Part shown: piece after piece, positions 27,692 through 37,096 of the stretch
How the letters are laid out: every line of letters begins with the position of its first letter
How positions within the stretch are numbered: the stretch's first letter is position 1
Notes under the pieces: generated by a model
Told to the model about the DNA's origin: nothing
The model's database searches: none
The model's input: only the letters and a program-made list of their open reading frames with translations
Position numbers and translations under genes: made by a program
NCBI RefSeq assembly: GCF_003094615.1
Contig: NZ_QDKO01000024.1
Span: 88,472 to 152,471 of the forward strand
Source of the DNA: Caulobacter radicis
GTDB taxonomy: Bacteria; Pseudomonadota; Alphaproteobacteria; Caulobacterales; Caulobacteraceae
Direction of reading: 5' to 3'
DNA length: 64,000 nucleotides

Positions 27692-30691
27692 ATGACTGCT
27701 GCAGCGCCATGGAGCGTAAAGGGAATTGACCCGAAGGCACGGGAGGTCGCCAAGGACCTCGCCCGTCGCTCGGGCATGACCCTTGGCGAGTGGTTGAACC
27801 GGATGATCATCGAGGGTGATTCCGCCGGTTTTGACGCGCCTCCCGCCGATCCCGTTAACGATACCGGTCGTTCGAACGGCCGATCCGTTTACCTTGAAGC
27901 CGAGCGCGCCGAGGCGCCGCCGCGCATCGAGGCTCCGGAGCATCCCGCCGACGAGGTGGGGCGCATGGCGTCGGCGCTCGACCGCCTGACCCAGCGCATC
28001 GAGGCGGCCGAGGCCCGCTCGGCCCAGGCCATCACCGGCATCGACCAGTCCGTGCGTGGCGCGCTGCAGCGCCTGTCGCATTCCGAACGCGAGCAGATCG
28101 CCGTCGCCGCCCGCTTCGAGGGCCTGGCCGACGAGATCAAGACCGAGCAGGTCCGCAGCGCCGAGCGCCTGCGCCGCATCGAGAACGAAGCCGCCGGCCC
28201 GCGTTCGGCCGAGGCCCTGCGCGCGCTGGAAAGCGCCGTCGGCCGCGTGGCCAACCACCTCTACGAAGGCGAAGGCCGCACCCGCGAGACCCTGGCCGCC
28301 CTGGAAGCCAAGGTCGCCGCCCAGGCCGCCGCGCCCGCGTCCGGCCTGGTCGACGAGGTCGTCGCCCGCCTGCAGGAACGCCTGGAAGCCGCCGAGGCCC
28401 GCACCGCCGATGCGCTGCAGCAGCTGGGCGGTTCGTTCCACGCGCTCGACACCCGCCTGTCGGCCGTCGAGGGCGAGGGCGGCAGCGCCCAGAAGCGCCT
28501 CGAGGAACTGGCCGGCAGCCTGTCGGCCAAGATGGAGGCCGCCCGCGCCGAGATGGCCGCCAAGCTGCGCGAGACGGCCGACGGCCGCTTCGACCGCATG
28601 GAGCGCAAGCTGGGCGAGATGACCGCCCACATCCAGGCCGCCGAGGCGCGTTCGGCCCAGGCGATCGAGCGCATGGGCCGCGAGGTCGTCGGCCTGGCCG
28701 ACGCCTTCAACCGCCGCATCCAGACGTCCGAAGCCCGCCAGGCCAACGCCATCGAGCAGGTCGGCGGCGAGGTGGCTCGCATCGCCTCGAGCGTCGAGCA
28801 CAAGCTGAACCGCGCCGACAGCGTCCAGGCCCAGGCCCTTGAGAAGCTGGGCGTCGAGATCGCCCGCATCACCGAGAAGCTGGCCGAGCGCATCAGCGCC
28901 TCGGAGCGCCGCAACGCCCTGGCCATCGACGATGTCGGCGACCAGGTGGTCCGGGTCACCGACCGCCTGAACCAGCGCGCCGAGCGCAGCTCGCAGGAGC
29001 TGATCGACCGCATCCGCCAGTCGGAGGAGCGCACCGCGCGCCTGCTCGACGAAGCCCGCGAGAAGATCGACACCCGCCTGGCCGACGCCCAGCGTCGCCT
29101 GGCCGAGACCCCGGCCGCCGCGCCGGCTCCGGCCCGCCAGCCCACGCCCGCCGCCTCGCCGTTCGACGCCGACCGCTTCTCGTTCGGCGGCGAGACCGTC
29201 TCCGAGGAGGTGTTCGAGCAGCCGGCCTTCCCGCAGGCGGCCTTCCAGGCGCCCGTCGCCGCCCCGCAGGCCGCCGCGCCCGCGCCGACCCCTACCGTCG
29301 ACACCGGCTGGTCGGCCTCCAGCGGCTTCGACGCCGACTTCCCGGTCGAGGAGCCCGAGGCTCCGAGCTTCGCCGACGAGGATTTCGAGGCCGCCGACGG
29401 CTTCTCCGCGACCCCGCGCATCGAAGCACCGTCGTTCGAGGCCGACGCCTTCGATCCCGAGCCCGAACTGCCGATGGCGCCGGCCCGCGCCCTGTCCACC
29501 CGCGAGGTGATCGAGCAGGCCCGCGCCGCCGCCCGCGCCGCGGCCGCCGGCGCCGAAACCAAGGCCAAGGCGAAGACCAAGGCCGACAAGGCCGCGGCCA
29601 AGTCGCTGTTCGCCGGCTTCGGCAAGGCGCTGCAGAAGAAGGACAAGCGCACGTCCTCGACCCTGGTCACCGCGCTGCTGGTCTCGGCCGGGGCCGCGGC
29701 CCTGGGCGTCGGCACCGCCGGCCTGACCCTGCTGCCCAAGGACAGCGACGGCGCGCTCAACGACCGCGTGGCCCGGGCCATCGCCGGTCGCGCCGCCGAC
29801 GTCGAGATCAAGACCCGCGAGGCCGACACCACGCCGGCCCAGCCGCGCGTGGCCATGGCCGTCGTGACCCCCGCCGCTCAGCCGGGGGGCGCCCAGCCGT
29901 CCGCCGAACCCGAGGCGCCGGCTCCCGCCGCCGTCGACGAGGGCGCGGCCCTGTTCGCCGAAGCGGTCAGCCGCCTGGAGGCCAAGGATCGCGGCGGCCT
30001 GGTCCTGCTGCGCAAGGCCGCCAACCTGGGCCAGCCCAAGGCTCAGTTCCTGCTCGCCAAGATGGCCGAGATGGGCGAGGGCGGCGTCAAGAAGGACCTG
30101 GCCGAAGCCCGTCGCTGGTACGAGCGCGCGGCCCAGGGCGGCGACCCCAGCGCCATGCACAACATCGCCCTGTTCGCCTATCGCGGCGACGGCGGGGCCA
30201 AGAACCTGACCACGGCCGCCAACTGGTTCCGCAAGGCCGCCGAGACCGGCCTGGTCGACAGCCAGTTCAACCTGGCCCAGCTGTACGAGAACGGCCGCGG
30301 CGTCGCCCAGAACCCGGCCGAGGCCTATCGCTGGTACCTGATCGCGGCCCGCGCCGGCGACGCCGACGCGCGCACCCGCGCCAGCGCCCTGCGCGGCGGC
30401 CTGACGCCTGAAAGCCAGCGCATCGCCGAACGCTCGGCCGAGGCCTTCCGCTCGCGCCTGGCCGCCGCCCCGCGCACGACCCAGGTGGCGACCGCCGCCG
30501 CGCCGTCGGCCGGAACGGCCACCGCGCAGCGCGCGCTCTCCAGCCTGGGCTATTACCAGGGCCCCAAGGACGGCGTTTCTTCGCCAGCCCTGCGCATGGC
30601 CATCCAGTCCTATCAGCGCGACCAGAACCTGCCGGCCTCCGGCGCCCTGGACGGCGAGACCCTGAACCGCCTTTCGGCCTTCGCGCGCTGA
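27692..30691 (+). CDS. podJ: Polar localisation protein PodJ
   Basis: This 999-residue protein carries the PodJ N-terminus (WSVKGIDPKAREVAKDLA, then RRSGMTLGEWLNRMI). A long region of coiled coil follows (about 90-470), then a Pro/Ala/Glu-rich linker, one membrane segment (about 655-677, LVTALLVSAGAAALGVG), Sel1-like repeats (about 750-890) and a C-terminal peptidoglycan-binding domain (about 944-996, LGYYQGPKDG). In C. crescentus PodJ marks the new pole and recruits pilus, holdfast and signalling proteins; the periplasmic part is removed by proteolysis. Start ATG 27692 follows GGGGAGAG. A terminator follows at 30718. Confidence 0.93.
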   Translation: MTAAAPWSVKGIDPKAREVAKDLARRSGMTLGEWLNRMIIEGDSAGFDAPPADPVNDTGRSNGRSVYLEAERAEAPPRIEAPEHPADEVGRMASALDRLTQRIEAAEARSAQAITGIDQSVRGALQRLSHSEREQIAVAARFEGLADEIKTEQVRSAERLRRIENEAAGPRSAEALRALESAVGRVANHLYEGEGRTRETLAALEAKVAAQAAAPASGLVDEVVARLQERLEAAEARTADALQQLGGSFHALDTRLSAVEGEGGSAQKRLEELAGSLSAKMEAARAEMAAKLRETADGRFDRMERKLGEMTAHIQAAEARSAQAIERMGREVVGLADAFNRRIQTSEARQANAIEQVGGEVARIASSVEHKLNRADSVQAQALEKLGVEIARITEKLAERISASERRNALAIDDVGDQVVRVTDRLNQRAERSSQELIDRIRQSEERTARLLDEAREKIDTRLADAQRRLAETPAAAPAPARQPTPAASPFDADRFSFGGETVSEEVFEQPAFPQAAFQAPVAAPQAAAPAPTPTVDTGWSASSGFDADFPVEEPEAPSFADEDFEAADGFSATPRIEAPSFEADAFDPEPELPMAPARALSTREVIEQARAAARAAAAGAETKAKAKTKADKAAAKSLFAGFGKALQKKDKRTSSTLVTALLVSAGAAALGVGTAGLTLLPKDSDGALNDRVARAIAGRAADVEIKTREADTTPAQPRVAMAVVTPAAQPGGAQPSAEPEAPAPAAVDEGAALFAEAVSRLEAKDRGGLVLLRKAANLGQPKAQFLLAKMAEMGEGGVKKDLAEARRWYERAAQGGDPSAMHNIALFAYRGDGGAKNLTTAANWFRKAAETGLVDSQFNLAQLYENGRGVAQNPAEAYRWYLIAARAGDADARTRASALRGGLTPESQRIAERSAEAFRSRLAAAPRTTQVATAAAPSAGTATAQRALSSLGYYQGPKDGVSSPALRMAIQSYQRDQNLPASGALDGETLNRLSAFAR

Positions 30692-30717
30692 TCCCCAGGC
30701 CAGCCAGACGTTCGCAA

Positions 30718-30748
30718 ACGCCCTCGGAGTTCGCTTCGGGGGCGTTTT
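30718..30748 (+). terminator. podJ terminator
   Basis: ACGCCCTCGGAG (30718-30729) pairs with CTTCGGGGGCGT over 12 positions, two of them G-U, around a TTCG-type loop, followed by TTTT (30745-30748). It lies 27 bases after the podJ stop. Confidence 0.8.
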
Positions 30749-30809
30749 GCCGTCCACTTCCAGCGTGGACCTGACCGCCGACCTCGGTAATAGTCACCGT
30801 TTCGACGCA

Positions 30810-30843
30810 AACCGGGCCGGGTGAAACAATCCAAGGCCCGGTT
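30810..30843. other. Inverted repeat between podJ and the DUF3429 gene
   Basis: AACCGGGCC (30810-30818) and GGCCCGGTT (30835-30843) form a perfect 9-base inverted repeat with a 16-base spacer. It lies about 90 bases before the DUF3429 start and may be an operator or a leader hairpin. I do not recognise it. Confidence 0.4.
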
Positions 30844-30934
30844 CGGACTAGGGTTTGCGCGAACGACCGGGACGCCGGCGATCGCGGACGGGGCGGGGGA
30901 AGGCTTTCGGGCCTGCCGGAGGAGTGACGAGCTG

Positions 30935-31396
30935 ATGACGGATCACGTGACCGAACGCGTGCCGGTTCCGCGCGCCGTATGGGTGTTCGGCCTGTGCACG
31001 CTGGCGCCCTTCATCATCGCCTCCGGGCTGTTCTGCTACGGGCCCCAAGGACAGCGCGGCCCGGCGCTGGTGGCGCTGCTGGCCTATTCGACGGCGATGC
31101 TGTCGTATCTCGGCGGCGTGCGTTGCGGGCTCGAGATCGACCACGTCCAGCCGCGATGGATGACCCTGGGCCTGTCGCTGCTGCCCCCCTTGGCCGGCGT
31201 GGCCCTGATGCTGGGGGCCGAGCGCTTCGGCGCCGCCTGGCAGCTTTCCGGCTTCCTGTTCGTGTTCCTGCTGCAATGGCTGTGGGACGTCACCAGCCAC
31301 GAGGGCCCCGCCTGGCGGCCTCGCCTGCGCACCCTGCTGACCACCGGCGCGGCTCTGTCGCTGGCCTTCGCGCTCGAGCAGGCGCTGGCGCTCTAG
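30935..31396 (+). CDS. DUF3429 family membrane protein
   Basis: The 153-residue protein has about four to five membrane segments, with the family blocks AYSTAMLSYLGGVRCGLEI and LQWLWDVTSHEGPAWRPRLRTLLT. DUF3429 proteins are conserved in proteobacteria and have no proven function. ATG 30935 has GGAGGAG about 10 bases upstream. Its stop overlaps the stop of the convergent lipoprotein gene by three or four bases. Confidence 0.8.
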   Translation: MTDHVTERVPVPRAVWVFGLCTLAPFIIASGLFCYGPQGQRGPALVALLAYSTAMLSYLGGVRCGLEIDHVQPRWMTLGLSLLPPLAGVALMLGAERFGAAWQLSGFLFVFLLQWLWDVTSHEGPAWRPRLRTLLTTGAALSLAFALEQALAL

Positions 31397-31734
31397 CGCG
31401 TCGCCACGGCCTTTCGCGCCAGCGGGTCGTCGAGACAGGCCTTGGCCACCGCGTGGTTCAGCTTGGCCTTCTTCCTTTCCAGCCTGTGGGTCAGCGCGCC
31501 GCCCGCCGCGGCGCCGGCGAAGGGCATGACCACGTTGCCGCCCACGCCGACGACGGCGCGGACGATGCGGTGCTCGTTGTATCGCTCGGCCTCGGCCCGG
31601 GCCTTGCGGCACCTGGCGCTGTCGTAGCGCGGATGGCTGGCGTCGAGCCTGGCGACGGTGTCGCGCGGGGCCGGGTTGCTGGCGCAGGCCGACAGGACCA
31701 GAAGGACGGCGACGCTCGGGATCAGCGGGCGCAT
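31393..31734 (-). CDS. Small lipoprotein with glycine-rich hydrophobic core
   Basis: The 113-residue product begins MRPLIPSVAVLLVLSAC, a lipoprotein signal with the lipobox Cys at residue 17. A middle segment VGGNVVMPFAGAAAGGALTH resembles glycine-zipper or membrane-associated loops, and the tail is basic. No named family is recognised. It is convergent with the DUF3429 gene and upstream of nothing obviously related. Confidence 0.65.
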   Translation of the reverse strand: MRPLIPSVAVLLVLSACASNPAPRDTVARLDASHPRYDSARCRKARAEAERYNEHRIVRAVVGVGGNVVMPFAGAAAGGALTHRLERKKAKLNHAVAKACLDDPLARKAVATR

Positions 31735-31810
31735 GGAGCGGGGTCTCCCGGGTGGAGGTTTCCGGGCAAACGCCGCCGAACGCCTCGGCGATCCCTGGGC
31801 GCAGCTTGCG

Positions 31811-32518
31811 TCAGTCCGGCCGCAGCGACTTCGGCCCCACCGCGTGCACCCGCTTGCCGCCAAGCGCGCCGGCCAGGGGCGGGGCGGAAAACAGGCCCGC
31901 GAACGCCGCGTCGAGGATGTTCAGGCCGCCGGTATAGGCCCCGAAGGCCGGCAGGATCAGCCGCTGGCCGTCGGTGACGAAGCAGCGCTTGCGCACGCTG
32001 CCGCGACCGCTGGAGACCCGCGCCGCCGGGTGCAGGTGGCCGGCCACCTCGCCGGGCTGGATCCCGGGCTCGGGCTCGTGGCGCAGGATCAGGCCGCCGA
32101 TGGGCATCTCGTCGATCACCTGGCCGGGCAGGGCGCGCGGGCCGTCGGCGTCGTGGTTGCCCACCGCCCAGATCAGGTCGCGGCCGACCGACAGGGCCCG
32201 AAGACGCTCGGCGTCGTCGGCGGCCAGGCGATCCTCGCCCGCGCCGTCGTGAAAGCTGTCGCCCAGGAAGATCAGCGTCGCCGGCGCCACGGCCGCGACC
32301 TCGGCCTCCAGGCGGGTCAGGGTTTCGCGGGTGTCGTAGGGCGGCAGCATCTGGCCAAAGCGCGCGGCGTAGGACGAGCCCTTCTCGAAGTGCAGGTCGG
32401 CCACCACCAGGGCGCGCTCGGCCTCCAGCCACAGGGCGCCCGAGCCGCGCAGCAGCACCGTTCGCCGGGCCACCAGCACCGCCAGGCCGCCGCAATCGCT
32501 GGACTGGAACCTGGTCAT
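31811..32518 (-). CDS. pdeM: Ligase-associated DNA damage response endonuclease PdeM
   Basis: This 235-residue calcineurin-like phosphoesterase carries all metal-binding blocks of the family: VADLHFEKGSS (about 40-50), GDSFHDGAG, VGNHD and AGHLHPAA. PdeM-type proteins accompany a ligase-associated DEXH helicase. Here the ATG overlaps the stop of that helicase by one base (TGATG), so the two are translationally coupled. The ligase and exonuclease partners of the usual four-gene cluster are not adjacent in this window. Confidence 0.88.
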   Translation of the reverse strand: MTRFQSSDCGGLAVLVARRTVLLRGSGALWLEAERALVVADLHFEKGSSYAARFGQMLPPYDTRETLTRLEAEVAAVAPATLIFLGDSFHDGAGEDRLAADDAERLRALSVGRDLIWAVGNHDADGPRALPGQVIDEMPIGGLILRHEPEPGIQPGEVAGHLHPAARVSSGRGSVRKRCFVTDGQRLILPAFGAYTGGLNILDAAFAGLFSAPPLAGALGGKRVHAVGPKSLRPD

Positions 32519-35112
32519 CAGGAAAGGGCCTCCGCGATCAGGTCTTCCTCCGCCTCGGCCAGGATCATGTCGCTGGCCGCGTCGCCCGGCGCGCGTTCGC
32601 GGCCGATCTCCAGCATGATCGGCACGGCGAAGGGCGAAACCTTGTCCAGCGCCGCATGGCGAATCCGCCCCTTGATGCGGGCCAGCAGGTCGCCCAGCCG
32701 CGCCACGTCCAACTGGCCGGTCGCCGCGTCGGCGCGGGCGCAGCGCAGCAAGAGGTGGTCGGGCTGGTGCTTGCGCAGCACGTCATAGATCAGGTCGGTG
32801 GAGAACGTCACCTGCCGGCCCGACTTCTCCTCGCCGGGATAGCGCCGCTCGATCAGCCCGCCGACCAGCGCGCAGGCCTTGAAGGCGCGCTTCATCAGGA
32901 AGCTCTCGTTCAGCCAGTCCTCGAGATCGTCGCCCAGCATGTCCTGGTCGAACAGGTCATCCAGGTCGAGTTCATCCATCGGCTTCAGCGACCAGATGTT
33001 CAGCGCGTAGTCGTTGCAGACGAAGCCCAGCGGCCCCACGCCCAGGCGGTCGAGCCGCCGGGTCAGCAGCATGGCCAGGGTGGTGTGGGCCAGGCGGCCC
33101 TCGAACGGATACATGACCATGTGGAACCGCTTCCCGCGCGGGAAGGTCTCCAGCAGCATCTCGTCCTCGTCGGGGATGATCGAGCGGGCCTTCTGGTAGG
33201 CCATCCATTCCTGCACGTCGGGCGGCAGGGCGGTCCATTCGGCCTCGTCGTGCATCATCTTGCGCACGCGGCTGGCGAGATAGGTCGAGAGCGGGAACTT
33301 CGAGCCGCCCCAGCTGGGCATCTTCGGGTCCTTGGCCGGGGCGGGCGAGACGTAGGCGTCGGCTCCCACCAGGCTGTTGAATCGCCAGACCTGTCCTGCG
33401 AAGACGAAGGTGTCGCCGGGCGTCAGCTGCTCGAAATAGCCTTCCTCGGCCTCGCCGATCTTGCGACCTCCCATGGGGCGCCGGCCGCCGCCGATACGGA
33501 CGTTGACCACCGCCGGCGAGACGATGGCGCCGACGTTCATCCGGTGGCGCTGGACGACTTGCGCGTTGCGGGCCTTCCAGAAGCCGTCGGCGTTTTCCAC
33601 GATCCGGCGGAAGCGGTCGTAGGTCTTCAGGGCGTAGCCGCCGGTCGAGACGAAATCGACGACGGTCTCGAAGTCTTCCCACGACAGGTCGGCATAGGGG
33701 CCGGCGGTGCGGATCTCGTCATAGAGGTCGACCAGCTTGAAGGGCTCTGAGCAGGCGCAGCCCATCACGTGCTGGGCCAGCACGTCGAGGGCGCCGACCC
33801 GGGCCGGCTCGCCGTCGAGGTGGTTCTCCAGGATGGCGTCGGCGGCGGCGCGGCACTCCAGCATCTCGAACCGGCTGGCCGGCACGAAGAGGGCGCGGCT
33901 GGGCTCGTCCAGGCGATGGTTGGCGCGGCCGATCCGCTGGACCATCCGGGAGGCCCCCTTGGGCGCGGCCAGCTGGATGACCAGATCGACGTCGCCCCAG
34001 TCGATGCCCATGTCCAGCGTCGAGGTGCAGACCACGGCCCGCAGGTCGCCGCGCGCCATCGCCGCCTCGACCTTGCGCCGCTGCTCGGCCGACAGGCTGC
34101 CGTGGTGCAGGGCGATCGGCAGGTCCTCGTCGTTGAGCTTCCACAGCTCCTGGAACGCGAACTCGGCCTGGAAGCGCGTGTTGACGAACACCAGCGCCGT
34201 ACGGGACTGACGAATGATCTCGTAGACCTCGGCCATGGCGTGCTGGGCGGTGTGGCCGGCCCACGGTACGCGGCCGCCGGAGACGAGGACTTCCACCACC
34301 GGCTGGGCGCCGCCGGAACCGAGGACGAGGTCGACGGAGGAAACCTCCCCCAGAGGGGGAGGATCCTTGGTTTTCAGATCCTCCCCCCAAAGGGGGAGGT
34401 GGCCCGGAGGGCCGGAGGGGGAAGGGGCTGTTGAGGTGGGATCACTTCCCCCTCCGTCGGCTTCGCCGCCACCTCCCCCTTCGGGGGGAGGATTTCTACC
34501 CAGCCACCGCCGCACCAGGTCCGGATCGTCCACCGTCGCCGACAGTCCCACCCGGCGCATCCGCGGCGCGAAGGTTTGGAGCCGCGCGATATCCAGCGCC
34601 AGCAGGTCGCCGCGCTTGGAGGGCCACATCGCATGCGCCTCGTCGATGATCACGCACGACAGGTCGGCGAAGTATTCCCGCGCGCCTTCCCAGGCGCAGA
34701 ACAGGGCCAGCTGCTCGGGCGTGGTCAGCAGGATGTCGGGCGGGCGGATCCGCTGGCGGGCCTTGCGGCTCTCGCCGGTGTCGCCGGTGCGGCTTTCGGC
34801 GACGATCGACAGGCCCATCTCGCGGATGGGCGTCATCAGGTTGCGCTCGACGTCGACGGCCAGGGCCTTGAGCGGCGAGATGTAGAGGGTGTGGATCCCG
34901 GCGGGCGTGTTTCGCGGCGGGCGCTCGTAGAGCTCGATCAGGCTGGGCAGGAAGCCCGCCAGGGTCTTGCCGCCGCCGGTCGGGGCGATCAGCAGGGCGT
35001 CGCGGCCGGCCTTGGCCTTCTGGATCATGGCCAGCTGGTGGGCGCGCGGAGACCAGCCGCGGGCGGCGAACCACTCGGAAAAGCGCGGGGGAAGCAGGTC
35101 GGCCGGAACCAT
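32518..35112 (-). CDS. Ligase-associated DEXH-box helicase with in-frame repeat insertion
   Basis: This 864-residue Lhr-like superfamily 2 helicase has Walker A APTGGGKT (43-50), a DEAH box in VIIDEAHAMWPSKRGD (near 156), helicase C motifs (VCTSTLDMGIDWGDVDLVIQ, QRIGRANHR) and the long C-terminal Lhr region. It is thought to act with PdeM in repair or transcription-coupled damage response. Residues about 207-257 are Gly/Pro-rich and low complexity, and are encoded by an R3 palindromic repeat pair (34344-34492). They sit between motif III and the second RecA domain. The frame is kept and no stop appears, so the protein is probably made with a disordered loop. An SOS-like box lies upstream at 35130. 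Confidence 0.9.
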   Translation of the reverse strand: MVPADLLPPRFSEWFAARGWSPRAHQLAMIQKAKAGRDALLIAPTGGGKTLAGFLPSLIELYERPPRNTPAGIHTLYISPLKALAVDVERNLMTPIREMGLSIVAESRTGDTGESRKARQRIRPPDILLTTPEQLALFCAWEGAREYFADLSCVIIDEAHAMWPSKRGDLLALDIARLQTFAPRMRRVGLSATVDDPDLVRRWLGRNPPPEGGGGGEADGGGSDPTSTAPSPSGPPGHLPLWGEDLKTKDPPPLGEVSSVDLVLGSGGAQPVVEVLVSGGRVPWAGHTAQHAMAEVYEIIRQSRTALVFVNTRFQAEFAFQELWKLNDEDLPIALHHGSLSAEQRRKVEAAMARGDLRAVVCTSTLDMGIDWGDVDLVIQLAAPKGASRMVQRIGRANHRLDEPSRALFVPASRFEMLECRAAADAILENHLDGEPARVGALDVLAQHVMGCACSEPFKLVDLYDEIRTAGPYADLSWEDFETVVDFVSTGGYALKTYDRFRRIVENADGFWKARNAQVVQRHRMNVGAIVSPAVVNVRIGGGRRPMGGRKIGEAEEGYFEQLTPGDTFVFAGQVWRFNSLVGADAYVSPAPAKDPKMPSWGGSKFPLSTYLASRVRKMMHDEAEWTALPPDVQEWMAYQKARSIIPDEDEMLLETFPRGKRFHMVMYPFEGRLAHTTLAMLLTRRLDRLGVGPLGFVCNDYALNIWSLKPMDELDLDDLFDQDMLGDDLEDWLNESFLMKRAFKACALVGGLIERRYPGEEKSGRQVTFSTDLIYDVLRKHQPDHLLLRCARADAATGQLDVARLGDLLARIKGRIRHAALDKVSPFAVPIMLEIGRERAPGDAASDMILAEAEEDLIAEALS
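34344..34492. repeat. R3 palindromic repeat pair inside the helicase gene
   Basis: Arms containing CCTCCCCCAGAGGGGGAGG (34344 on) and ACCTCCCCCTTCGGGGGGAG (ending 34490) match the intergenic R3 pairs at 20295-20413 and 56570-56703. The pair reads through without a stop on the helicase strand and keeps frame, giving about 50 extra residues. This is the only coding-sequence copy of any repeat family in the window. Confidence 0.8.
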
Positions 35113-35129
35113 CGCGGTGGCTATAGCAT

Positions 35130-35144
35130 GTTCCCGTTCTGTTT
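35130..35144. promoter_or_regulatory. SOS-box-like direct repeat before the helicase gene
   Basis: GTTCCCGTTCTGTTT is GTTC-N7-GTTT, one base off the alphaproteobacterial LexA box GTTC-N7-GTTC. It lies 17 bases upstream of the helicase start and 99 bases from the M28 peptidase gene. LexA control of the helicase-pdeM pair would fit, but one mismatch in a short motif can be chance. Confidence 0.4.
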
Positions 35145-35242
35145 CTGGCGGGGAATCGACAGTTCCGACAGAACGACGTGCGAAGTTTGCGTATCCAGGC
35201 GGAGCTTCCTAGGGTCGGCCCCGAAATTCTCGGAGTTCGCCC

Positions 35243-36922
35243 ATGTCCCGCCGCGCCGCCCTTCTGCTGACCGCCGCCCTGGCGCTGCCCGCCCTGGCTC
35301 ATGCACAGGACGCCAAGGTGGATAGCGGCCCGATCGACCCGGCCAGGCTGTCGGAGATCACCCGGGTCCTGGCCAGCGACGAGTTCCTGGGCCGCGCTCC
35401 GGGCGGTCCGGCCGAGCAGAAGACCACCGACTACATCGCCGGCCAGTTCAAGGCCCTGGGCCTGGAGCCGGCAGGCGACGCGGGGTCCTACACCCAGAAG
35501 GTGCCGCTGGTGCACACCCGCATCGACGGCCCGGTGGCCATGAGCTTTTCCACGGCCGCCGGCCTGGTGACCCTGGCCCAGGGCGAGCAGGCCCAGGTCA
35601 TGACCTTGCTGCCGGTCGACAAGGTGGCGATCAAGGACGCCCCGCTGGTCTTCGTCGGCTATGGGGTTTCGGCCCCCGAGCGCGGCTGGGACGACTTCAA
35701 GGGCGTGGACCTCAAGGGCAAGGTCGCCGTCTTCCTGATCAGCGACCCCGACCTGGAGGCGCAGGCCGCCGAGCCCGCCTACGGCAAGTTCGGCGGCAAG
35801 GCGGCCACCTACTACGCCCGCTGGACCTACAAGTACGAGGAAGCCGTGCGGCGCGGGGCGGTCGGGGCCCTGATCGTGCATGAGACCCTGGGCGCGGGCT
35901 ATGGCTGGAGCACGGTGAAGGCCTCGAACGGCGAGGGCTACGACATCCAGCGCGCGGAACCCGCCAAGGAGAAGCTGCAACTGCAAGGCTGGATCCAGCG
36001 CGATACGGCCGTCGACCTTTTCAAACGCTCGGGCCTGGACTTCGAGACACTGAAGAAGTCGGCGCGTGATCCTGGTTTCAAGCCGGTGGCGCTGAAGGGA
36101 GCGGCGTTCTCGGCCGCCTACAAGGTGGCTCACGAGCCGATGGTCAGCCACAACGTGGTCGCGCGCCTGCCGGGCTCGACCCACGCCGACGAGAGCATCA
36201 TATACGCCGCCCACTGGGACGCCTACGGCGTGGGCGCGCCGGATGCGCAGGGCAAGACCATCCGTCCGGGCGCGGCCGACGACGCCATCGGCGTGGCGGG
36301 GGTGATCGAGGTGGCGCGAGCCTTCAAGCAGGGCCCGGCGCCGGAGCGCTCGATCGTCTTCGCCGCCTGGACGGGCGAGGAGCGGGGCCTGCTGGGCTCG
36401 GAATACTACGCCGTGAAGGCCGGTGACGCCGCTCTGGGCAAGATGGCCGCCAACTACACCCTCGACGTGCTGCAGACCGCCGGCCCGGCCAAGGACATCG
36501 TGCTGGTCGGCGCCGGCCAGAACGAGCTGGAGCAGGGCTTGGCCAAGGCCGCGGCCGCGCAAGGGCGCACCGTGACGCCGGACGCCAAGCCGGAACGGGC
36601 TCTCTTCTATCGCGCCGACCACTTCTCGCTGGCCAAGCGCGGCGTGCCGGTGCTGCTGGTCATGGGCCTGGGCGGCGGGGCCGACCTCTTGAACGGCGGC
36701 CGCGCGGCCGGCGACGCCTGGGTCGCCGACTACACCGCACGCTGCTACCACCAGCCCTGCGACGCCTGGAGCGCCGACTGGGACCTGCGCGGCGCGGCCC
36801 AGGACGTGGCCCTGGTCTACGAGGCCGGCAAGGCGATCGCCAATTCGCGGGTGTGGCCGGACTGGAACGCCGGTTCGGAGTTCAAGCCGGTGCGGGCGGC
36901 GAGCGCCGGCCAGCGGAAGTAG
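35243..36922 (+). CDS. M28 family zinc aminopeptidase, exported
   Basis: This 559-residue secreted peptidase begins with a signal peptide ending at ALAHAQ (22). A protease-associated (PA) domain (about 90-280) with GGKAATYYARWTYKYEEAVRRGA is inserted before the M28 core. Zinc-binding residues are visible as AAHWDAYG, GAADDAIGVAG, GEERGLLGS and YRADHFSLAK. It removes N-terminal residues from peptides in the periplasm. The gene is alone; an R5 repeat follows and supplies a terminator hairpin. Confidence 0.9.
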   Translation: MSRRAALLLTAALALPALAHAQDAKVDSGPIDPARLSEITRVLASDEFLGRAPGGPAEQKTTDYIAGQFKALGLEPAGDAGSYTQKVPLVHTRIDGPVAMSFSTAAGLVTLAQGEQAQVMTLLPVDKVAIKDAPLVFVGYGVSAPERGWDDFKGVDLKGKVAVFLISDPDLEAQAAEPAYGKFGGKAATYYARWTYKYEEAVRRGAVGALIVHETLGAGYGWSTVKASNGEGYDIQRAEPAKEKLQLQGWIQRDTAVDLFKRSGLDFETLKKSARDPGFKPVALKGAAFSAAYKVAHEPMVSHNVVARLPGSTHADESIIYAAHWDAYGVGAPDAQGKTIRPGAADDAIGVAGVIEVARAFKQGPAPERSIVFAAWTGEERGLLGSEYYAVKAGDAALGKMAANYTLDVLQTAGPAKDIVLVGAGQNELEQGLAKAAAAQGRTVTPDAKPERALFYRADHFSLAKRGVPVLLVMGLGGGADLLNGGRAAGDAWVADYTARCYHQPCDAWSADWDLRGAAQDVALVYEAGKAIANSRVWPDWNAGSEFKPVRAASAGQRK

Positions 36923-36940
36923 GCTCTAAAACCCGAACAA

Positions 36941-37025
36941 TCCCCGCGAAAGCGGGGACCCAGGCTTTTTCTGAAACGCGTGGCGCTCAACGATAAAACA
37001 CCTGGGTCCCCGCTTTCGCGGGGAT
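36941..37025. repeat. R5 inverted repeat pair, likely terminator of the M28 gene
   Basis: TCCCCGCGAAAGCGGGGACC (36941) and CCTGGGTCCCCGCTTTCGCG (37001) are inverted copies about 37 bases apart. Each is itself a hairpin (CCCCGC-GAAA-GCGGGG); the second is followed by GGGATTTTAC, which resembles a Rho-independent terminator. Confidence 0.8.
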
Positions 37026-37096
37026 TTTACGGGGGAGAGCGCACGGGCGCCGAGTTCCCCGTTCGTTTCCCCGCGCCAAAGTGTTAATCCACGCTC

